The notes under the pieces are model-generated. The model saw only the letters and a program-made list of their open reading frames with translations. It searched no databases and had not been told where the DNA came from. This document shows, piece after piece, positions 57,430-64,000 of a DNA stretch of 64,000 nt. This stretch comes from Lithodes maja (taxonomy: Eukaryota > Arthropoda > Malacostraca > Decapoda > Lithodidae). The stretch covers positions 124,001 through 188,000 of the forward strand of contig JBAKBP010001427.1 of assembly GCA_037953745.1 (NCBI GenBank), written 5' to 3'. Positions within the stretch are counted from its first letter, which is position 1; each line of letters begins with the position of its first letter. The position numbers were made by a program, and so were the translations under genes.

Positions 57430-59488
57430 TTTGTAGAGCTACGACGCAAAGCCAAAAAGTTAATTAAGCAAAGTAAAAAGACCTTAGAGTTACATATTGT
57501 GAATCAAAGTAAAACAAACCCGAAAGAATTCTATAGTTATATCAGAAAGAAAAAAGTAGTTACTTCAACTGTTGGACCGTTAGTCGATGAAAATGGAGAA
57601 TACACCAAAGACGAAGTACAAATGAGTAATGCCCTCAATACCTTCTTTGCATCAGTTTTTACAACAGAATACCTCAGTGATATCCCTACACCATCGCCGA
57701 TTCAGATTGATAATTCAGATGTTCTAAGCAATATCACCGTTACAGAGAGAGAAGTATTGAATTGTTTAGATAAACTCAAGGTAAATAAAACGCCTGGACC
57801 TGATACAATCTCGCCTAGAGTTCTAAAGGCAGCTAAGGATGAGCTCTCCAAACCACTGACATTACTATTCAATAAATCCTTGCAGTCTGGAACTATGCCT
57901 GATCAGAGGAAGATAGCCAACGTAACACCGATATTCAAAAAAGGCAGCAAATCCCTACCCAGTAACTATCGTCCAATTAGCTTACCCTCAGTTGTATGTA
58001 AAATGCTAGAAACGGTCATAAGAGACAGACTCGTAAATCACTTAGAGGAAAATAACATACTTAAAGATACTCAACACGGCTTTCGTAAAAAACGTTCCTG
58101 TTTAACAAACCTCTTAGACTTCTTCCACGATATCCTCAACCTCTACGGTGAGAGTAAAGCTATAGATATTATATACCTTGATTTTTAAAAGGCCTTTGAC
58201 AAAGTTCCCCACAAACGTTTACTGCTAAAACTAAAAGCGCATGGAATACAAGACGGTGTGTTGAAATGGATAGAAAATTGGCTCAGCGACAGAAAGCAAA
58301 GAGTAGTCATAAACGGTAAGGCATCTAAATGGACCAATGTAAGTAGCGGGGTACCCCAGGGATCGGTACTAGGACCAATTATCTTTCTAATTTACATCAA
58401 CGACATAGATGAGGGTCTCACCTGTACAATCTCAAAATTTGCTGACGATACAAAAATTGCAAATAGCGTACTCTCAAAAGAACAAGTTGACAATATGCAA
58501 CACAATCTAGATAAATTGTCACATTGGGCCCAAATTTGGCAAATTAGTTTCAATGCGGATAAATATAAAGTACTACATATCGGATACCTAAATGAGAAAG
58601 CAAACTATTCGATGAATGGCACTCAGCTTAAGAATGTAAACAGAGAAACCGATCTGGGAGTAACAATATCGAGTAACCTAAAACCGAGTCAACAATGTTC
58701 AGAAGTTGTTAAGAAGGCAAACAAAATGATTGGCTTTATAGGCAGGTCATTTGAGCATAAATCCAAAGACGTTATCCTAACCCTTTACAATTCCTTAGTC
58801 CGCCCTCTTCTGGAATACTGCGTTCAATGCTGGTGCCCTTATTACCAAAAAGACATAAACAAGCTAGAACGAGTTCAACGTAGAGTTACCAAAATGATAC
58901 CTAGCCTAAAGAACAAACCATACGAAGAGCGTCTCAGAGAAATAAATCTATTTCCTTTAACCCAGCGCAGATTAAGAGGTGACTTAATTCAAGTGTTCAA
59001 AATCATCAAAGGCATCGACAATATGAACTGTAGTAAGTACTTCACTATTGACCAATCTAATTACACGCGGGGAAACGGTTGCAAAATTATTGGTAAATCT
59101 TTCAACTCACACGAATCTAAGAATTTCTTCTTCAATCGAGTTGTCAACTTGTGGAACGGGCTTCCCCGAGACGTTATAGACTGCAGCACCATTGATTCAT
59201 TTAAACTCCGCCTAGACAAATATCTCGCATCAAACCCGCGACTGACTGTGTTTGTAAATGAATAACTTTATTTTATCCTCCCCTCAGTTACTAACCCATA
59301 TGTCCCCTACTAACTTCCTAGTCCTGCCACGGACATTAGTTCCAGTGCAGTAGTTCCCTTTCCAATGTTCCCTTACCCACTCTAAACCACTGTTTGGACA
59401 CTTGATCCTCAGTGTTTTGGAGGACAAGCAGCCTAGAAGGGTCACTAGACCTGTTGTTGCTTGATTTCCTTTGTACTCCTTTGTACTT
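57430..59488 (+). pseudogene. F2 retrotransposon, copy e: reverse transcriptase with a single stop
   Basis: The plus-strand copy starts in the linker (FVELRRKAKK) and runs to the 3' tail. One frame carries all RT motifs, FADD at 58438-58449, and ends naturally at 59265 (LTVFVNE). The only break is CAA to TAA at 58186-58188 in YLDFQKAF, next to the first catalytic Asp. The site where F3-1 sits in copy c is empty here. Confidence 0.9.
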
Positions 59489-60014
59489 TGTACCCCACAC
59501 CACCCTTCCTCCCATCATCTCATGCCCCCGCCCTCCATCCCTTCCTCTTAAGCCATCACCCTTCCTTCCTTCTTCTTACACCCTCACCCCAACTTGCATC
59601 TCCTAACACCCTCACCCCTACCCTCATCTCCCAACTCCCTCACCCTTCCTCCCTTCCTTTTACACCCTCATCATCACCCCCTCAAGCATTCCCCCTTCCT
59701 TTCTGCCACGCGCCCACCCCTCCATCCCCAATTCCCACCCCAAATCTTGTAATAAAAAAATCTGTCTGTAGGGTGGTTACGCCCTATTCAGTAGATTACA
59801 TGGAGAAAATGACTGATAAGATATTGATTACAATTGGTTGTAGATAGTAGAACAGTACACACATACATACTAACCCTATTTGTTTCGCTCCATTACTTTC
59901 GGAAATTTTAAGACGTTACACTCCATTAATTTGGCGATAAAATGACGCTTCACCCCATTCAGGTATCGATATATTTCTACGTGAGCGATAGCGAGGAAAA
60001 TAGCTAAATATAAT
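59489..60014. other. C/T-rich spacer and a fold-back relic
   Basis: 59495-59740 is rich in CCCT and CACC. 59880-60000 is a short fold-back relic (GTGAGCGATAGCGAGG). I see no gene. Confidence 0.5.
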
Positions 60015-60116
60015 CAACACAAATCTCTCCAAGCTACCTTCCTTTCCCTTTACTTCACGGTTTTCAATCGCCCCTTCATACTAATTTCCTCCAGCCCACT
60101 CAGCATCATTAATTAA

Positions 60117-60320
60117 CCTCTTCTGTATTGGCAGTTGCTTTCTAATCATATTCTAGCTATATATAGACGATGTTGTACAATTTAAGGATCTGTGGTAGTC
60201 AAAATGGTTAAGCGAGATAGTTTGAAATCTTCTAATTGCTGGAGGTCCATTTTAAACAGAACAAAATCGTCTAACGGTTGCCAAAATAAAGTTAAAAGGA
60301 CGGCACCGGTACTGAAGGGG
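60117..60320. mobile_element. TTAA-flanked MITE (M1 family), 204 bp
   Basis: TTAA lies at 60113-60116 and 60321-60324, within the array phrase CATTAATTATCTATG. Ends are CCTCTTCTGTATTGGC and, read inward from the right, CCCCTTCAGTACCGGTGCC. The internal motifs TAGACGATG and AAAATCGTCTAACGG are present. Confidence 0.82.
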
Positions 60321-60433
60321 TTAATTATCTATGCACTTCCTAATATATCTAACACAATCTCTCCAAGCTACCTTCTTTCCCCCTTCTTTAACGCCCCTGA
60401 ATCACCCTTTCATACAAATGTTCTTCTTCCACT

Positions 60434-60690
60434 CAATATTATTAACTTGATTATCTATGTACTCTCAATATTATTAACTTGATTATCTATGTACTCTCAA
60501 TATTATTAATTTGATTATCTATGTACTCTCAATATTATTAACTTGATTATCTATGTACTCTCAATATTATTAACTTGATTATCTATGTACTCTCAATATT
60601 ATTAACTTGATTATCTATGTACTCTCAATATTATTAACTTGATTATCTATGTACTCTCAATATTATTAACTTGATTATCTACTGTATGTA
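60434..60690. repeat. 32-bp minisatellite, about eight copies
   Basis: The unit CAATATTATTAACTTGATTA plus TCTATGTACTCT has starts at 60434, 60466, 60498, 60530, 60562, 60594, 60626 and 60658. It is a local expansion of part of the 115-bp array unit. Confidence 0.95.
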
Positions 60691-60762
60691 CTCTCAAATA
60701 TATCTTACACAATCTCTCCAAGTTATCTTCCTTTCCCCTTACTTCACCGCTCTCAATCATAC

Positions 60763-63093
60763 TTCAGAAAATTATGATGTTACAGTGAGGTCCCCGCTTG
60801 GATCTTCTGATCACTGTCTGATACAGGCCACCTGTCTATCACCTACCACACCTTCCCACTCTGAACCTGTTTTGGTGACTAAATGGCATTACGATAGGGC
60901 AGACTGGGAGGGTCTTCAAGGTTTCTTTATTGATATTCCCTGGACCTCTTTCTTTTCTAATAATGCACACTCCACCTTGAGCCACATACAAGATTTTGTA
61001 AAAATTGGAATGGAAACTTTTATTCCTCATCAAAAGTACAGTAAAAGATCTAATTCACCTAAATGGTTTGACCATAATTGTGCTAGAGTAACTGAACAAA
61101 AAGCAATAGCCTACAATGCATACACAAGATCAAAAACACATGAAGCCTTTAATCACTTTAGAAACATCAGAAATCATGCCAAAACTGTATTAAACCTAAC
61201 TAAATCAAACTTTCTCCACAAGCAGGCATATAAACTTCTAAATAATCCAAATGATAACAAAATATTTTGGTCTACTCTAAACTCATTCAAATCCAACTTC
61301 ACTACTGCTTCATCCATTCCACCATTAAAATCTCCGACTGGCAATCTTGTAAGTGACCCACGAGGTACAGCTAACCTTCTTGCGGATATTTTCTCCACCA
61401 ACTCAACCTTAGATGAAATAAATCAAGATGTCCCTGTACTTAATTTTAATTCGCCTGAAATTCCCTCACTTAAGATCCACACCAGACATGTCAAAACTAT
61501 TTTGCAGAATCTCTCAGTAGATAAGGCTCCTGGTCCAGATGAAATTCCTCCAATAGTACTTAAGAATTGCTCCTTGGTGCTCGCTCCTGTATTGGCAAAA
61601 TTGTTCCGCCTGTGTACTCATACCTCATGCTTCCCAGTACCCTGGAAAGAAGCAAACATCCATCCAGTTCCTAAAAAAAGTGCCTCTTCAGATCCATCAA
61701 ACTACAGACCAATCGCTATAACTTCCACTCTTGGTAAAGTCTTTGAAATTATATTAAATAATCACATAATTAAGCATCTTGAGAATAATAAATTAATCAG
61801 TGATAGGCAATATGGTTTTAGACGATGTCGATCAACTGCAGACATTCTTTGCCTTCTTACGCATCAAATCAACCAAGCTACAGACCAACATTGTGAAACA
61901 CATACAATAGCACTGGATATATCAAAGGCATTTGATAGAGTCTGGCATCAATCCTTATTGTCGAAGATGTCACACTACGGCCTTGCATCATTAGTTCCAC
62001 TAATTTCTTCTTATCTTCATAACAGAAAAATATGTGTCATGGTAGATGGCCTATATTCTCAATTTCACTCAATAAATGCTGGTGTTCCCCAGGGATCAGT
62101 TTTGGCCCCAACTCTGTTCCTCATTCATATCAATGATCTCATATCTACCACTCATAATCCAATACATTCCTACGCAGATGACTCTACACTCCACAGTTCC
62201 TTCACATTTACCAATTCTTTCACGCAACCCGATCTTATAAATTCAAAAATAAACACTGTAATTTCTCTGAACCAGGACCTTTCTAGAATTAATGAATGGG
62301 GACAAAAGAATCTAGTTTCCTTTAATGCACAGAAAACCAAGTACATTCAATTTTCTAACCGACAGAATCTCACTGACTCCCATATATTTTTTAATGATGT
62401 AAATATTCCCACTTCCCCTAGTATTGACATTCTCGGTGTAACATTAACTACTAACTTGACCTGGACACATTTTGTTAGAGGCATTGCTAAGAATGCCTCT
62501 AAAACACTGGGACTCCTGTGCAGAGTTCGAGAATTCTTCACTGACGAGCAGTTGGCCGTAATATATAAAAGTCATGTGCGTTCTCAGATGGATTACTGTT
62601 CACCTCTGTGGGGTGGAAGTGGAGTGGTTACATTGAGGCAGTTGGACATAATTCAAAATAAAGCTATTAGATTAATCAATAACCCTGCAATCACACAGGA
62701 ACTTCCTACATCATCCATACGAAGAAACGTTGCATCCCTTGCATTATTCTACAGATATTTTCACAGCAATTGTTCCGAGGAACTTGCTTCAATTGTGCCG
62801 CCTCTCCACATCTTTCCCCGTAGAACTAGGGCAGCTGAGAGCGCCCATGAATTTACACTTTCTCCTCCACAATGCAGAACTTCTGCTTATCAGAATTAAT
62901 TTATCCCCAGAGCTACTACTCTTTGGAATTCACTTCCCTCGAATTGCTTTCCACAAACTTACAATCTACAAATGTTTAAATCCAGTTGTTACAAACATTT
63001 TATGAATGGAGGATGCCTTTAGGCACATGGACCTTTTTGTTTTATCTGTGTTTTTCCTTCCTCCGTTCATTGTCTCTTAAAAAAAAAAAAAAA
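60763..63093 (+). mobile_element. F1 non-LTR retrotransposon, copy D (5'-truncated)
   Basis: Element sequence begins at TTCAGAAAATTATG, within the endonuclease, and ends CATTGTCTCTT plus a 15-A tail at 63079-63093. Both flanks are array sequence (CTCTCAATCATAC on the left, TCTCCCACCCAGCATCAG on the right), which confirms the ends. No long target duplication is visible. Confidence 0.92.
60765..63020 (+). pseudogene. F1-D ORF2: reverse transcriptase, open to 62899 then a stop
   Basis: The frame reads from the end of the endonuclease (SENYDVTVRSPLGSSDHCLI) through the linker and RT. Motifs are DKAPGPDEIPPIVLK, SNYRPIAITSTLGKVFE, RQYGFRRCRSTADIL, ALDISKAFDRVWHQSL, AGVPQGSVLAPTLFL and HSYADDSTLHS, with YADD at 62171-62182. 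It is open for about 710 residues to TAA at 62897-62899. After that stop, the same frame continues with LWNSLPSNCFPQTYNLQ to a second stop near 63020, as in copy B. The N-terminal residues before 60765 come from flanking DNA. It is the least damaged F1 copy, but the endonuclease is mostly gone. Confidence 0.9.
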
Positions 63094-63350
63094 TTCATTC
63101 TCCCACCCAGCATCAGTACTTTCATTAACTATATAATTATCTATGCACTCACATATTTCTAACACAATCCCTGCAAGTTACCTTTTTTCCCCCTTACTTA
63201 ACCTCTCTCAATCGCCCCTTCGTACTAATTTTTTTCTCCCACTCAGTATTATTAAATTGGTTATCTATGAGCTCTTAAATATCTCCAACACAATCTCTCC
63301 AAGTTACCTTCCTTCCCGGCCCAAAATCGCCCCTTCATCCCAACTTCCTC

Positions 63351-63844
63351 CAGCCAACTCACAGCATCTCCACCTCCTTCTCATTTCCCCTAAGTGGCCA
63401 GCGATGACCAACAAAAAGGGCCACACGGGTCTCATGAAGCCAACTTAGCTCGTCCACTCGCAGGCGTCTAGAAGGGTGGATTGGTAATTTGGGTTCTCCG
63501 AAGTTGGGATGTGGGGAGAGAGCTAGAGTCTGGGGGGGGGGGGGGGGGGGAATTAATCTTGGTCTTGTTATCTTCCTTTCTGGTTCGTTTGTGTTCGTTC
63601 GTTCCCTTTCTCTCATTTGTTATCATTCTCTGGTTCGTTCGTGTTCGCTCTCTCTCTCTCTCGTTAGTTTGTTCTCTTTCTCTCTTGCTGTCTTCCCCTC
63701 ACTCGTTTGTTATCTCTAACACTCACTCATTCAAATATCTCTATCTCTCTCTCTCATTTCCCATCTGGCTTTCCTCCCATCATCACAGCAGAAAGCAACA
63801 GACCAAGTGAGCTGTTTCATCAACACTGTCGAGAAGGCTTGATT

Positions 63845-63883
<39 letters not shown>

Positions 63884-64000
63884 GGCCAATACTTAACCCT
63901 TTATGTGTGTTTGTAATGCATGATGTTTGTTGCATAATAAACATATTGTCACAATGACCAGGGTCTATAGAATCTTTTAGGAGTAACTAGACTCGACTGG
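63351..64000. other. Non-coding right edge
   Basis: Contains a poly-G run near 63533-63550, TC-rich sequence, and a (CT)n tract at 63848-63880. A possible M1 MITE end lies at CTTAACCCTTTATG near 63893. I see no gene. Confidence 0.5.

Larger units (their letters stand above)
60015..63350. repeat. Tandem array of about 115-bp units, split by insertions
   Basis: Units contain ACACAATCTCTCCAAGCTAC, then CTTCC, then a CAATCGCCCCTTCATACTAA-like part, then CCACTCAGCATCATTAATTA. Copies are recognisable at about 60015, 60345, 60695, 63150 and 63285. A TTAA MITE, a 32-bp minisatellite expansion and the F1-D insertion interrupt the array. Confidence 0.75.

Noticed and set aside
57429..57430. Twin-priming inversion of a single F2 insertion
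   Set aside because: Twin priming gives an inverted 5' part that does not overlap the sense 3' part. Here the minus copy includes its own 3' tail and overlaps the plus copy, so two copies are involved.

Overview
The window looks like intergenic DNA from a large, repeat-rich arthropod genome. A decapod crustacean is the most likely source. I infer this from the dense (GT)n, (GA)n and (AT)n microsatellites, the tRNA-derived SINEs and the type of non-LTR retrotransposon; no host gene is present to confirm it. I found no credible host protein-coding gene, rRNA, functional tRNA, CRISPR array or bacterial-style operon. Every long open frame with a recognisable product belongs to a non-LTR retrotransposon. 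The other long ORFs are translations of tandem repeats.

Retrotransposons. The family names below are mine. F1 (HSYADD reverse transcriptase) has three copies: 167-2880 (-), 3880-5554 (-) and 60763-63093 (+). F2 (FADD reverse transcriptase, esterase-type ORF1, short tandem 3' tail; CR1/L2-like) has five copies: 12064-13489 (-), 35417-37756 (-), 37766-42994 (+), 56719-57429 (-) and 57430-59488 (+). F3 (HSYADD, poly-A tail) has two almost identical copies, 40836-42541 (+) and 44097-45576 (+), and 3' relics near 51.5 and 55.1 kb. F4 (YVDD) is one broken copy at 47064-49423 (-). F5 is known only from its C-terminal end, at 35172-35404 (-) and 56475-56707 (-). A further non-LTR C-terminal fragment lies at 31681-32095 (+). 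All copies are 5'-truncated or carry stops or frameshifts. The best preserved are the two F3 copies, the F2 frame at 35700-37724 and the F2 copy at 57430-59488.

Non-autonomous elements. These are (i) elements with inverted ends flanked by TTAA (piggyBac-like), one sitting inside an F2 copy with an exact TTAA duplication; (ii) long fold-back elements, also flanked by TTAA, at 18.6 and 22.8 kb; (iii) a palindromic MITE family at 11.6, 50.5 and 54.7 kb; (iv) a tRNA-Val-like SINE in three copies, each next to (GT)n; (v) a tRNA-Thr-like SINE in two copies; and (vi) a 167-bp retroposon with a (TAGA)n tail and a 14-bp target-site duplication at 28.5 kb.

Tandem repeats. Besides microsatellites there are minisatellites with units of 67 bp (13.85 kb), 35 bp (17.17 kb), 43 bp (27.3 kb), 36 bp grading into a 127-bp higher-order unit (28.8-30.0 kb), about 80 bp (50.3 kb), 32 bp (60.4 kb) and about 115 bp (60.0-63.35 kb).

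Layout. 0-5.6 kb holds two F1 copies. 5.6-34.7 kb is mainly microsatellites, minisatellites, SINEs, MITEs and fold-back elements. 34.7-43 kb is a head-to-head F2 inverted repeat with a nested F3. 44-49.5 kb has F3, a SINE and F4. 49.9-55.2 kb holds MITEs and relics. 56-59.5 kb resembles the 34.7-43 kb locus with its centre deleted. 60-63.4 kb is a tandem array split by a MITE and an F1 copy. The main biological interest is the nesting, which gives relative insertion ages and exact element ends.
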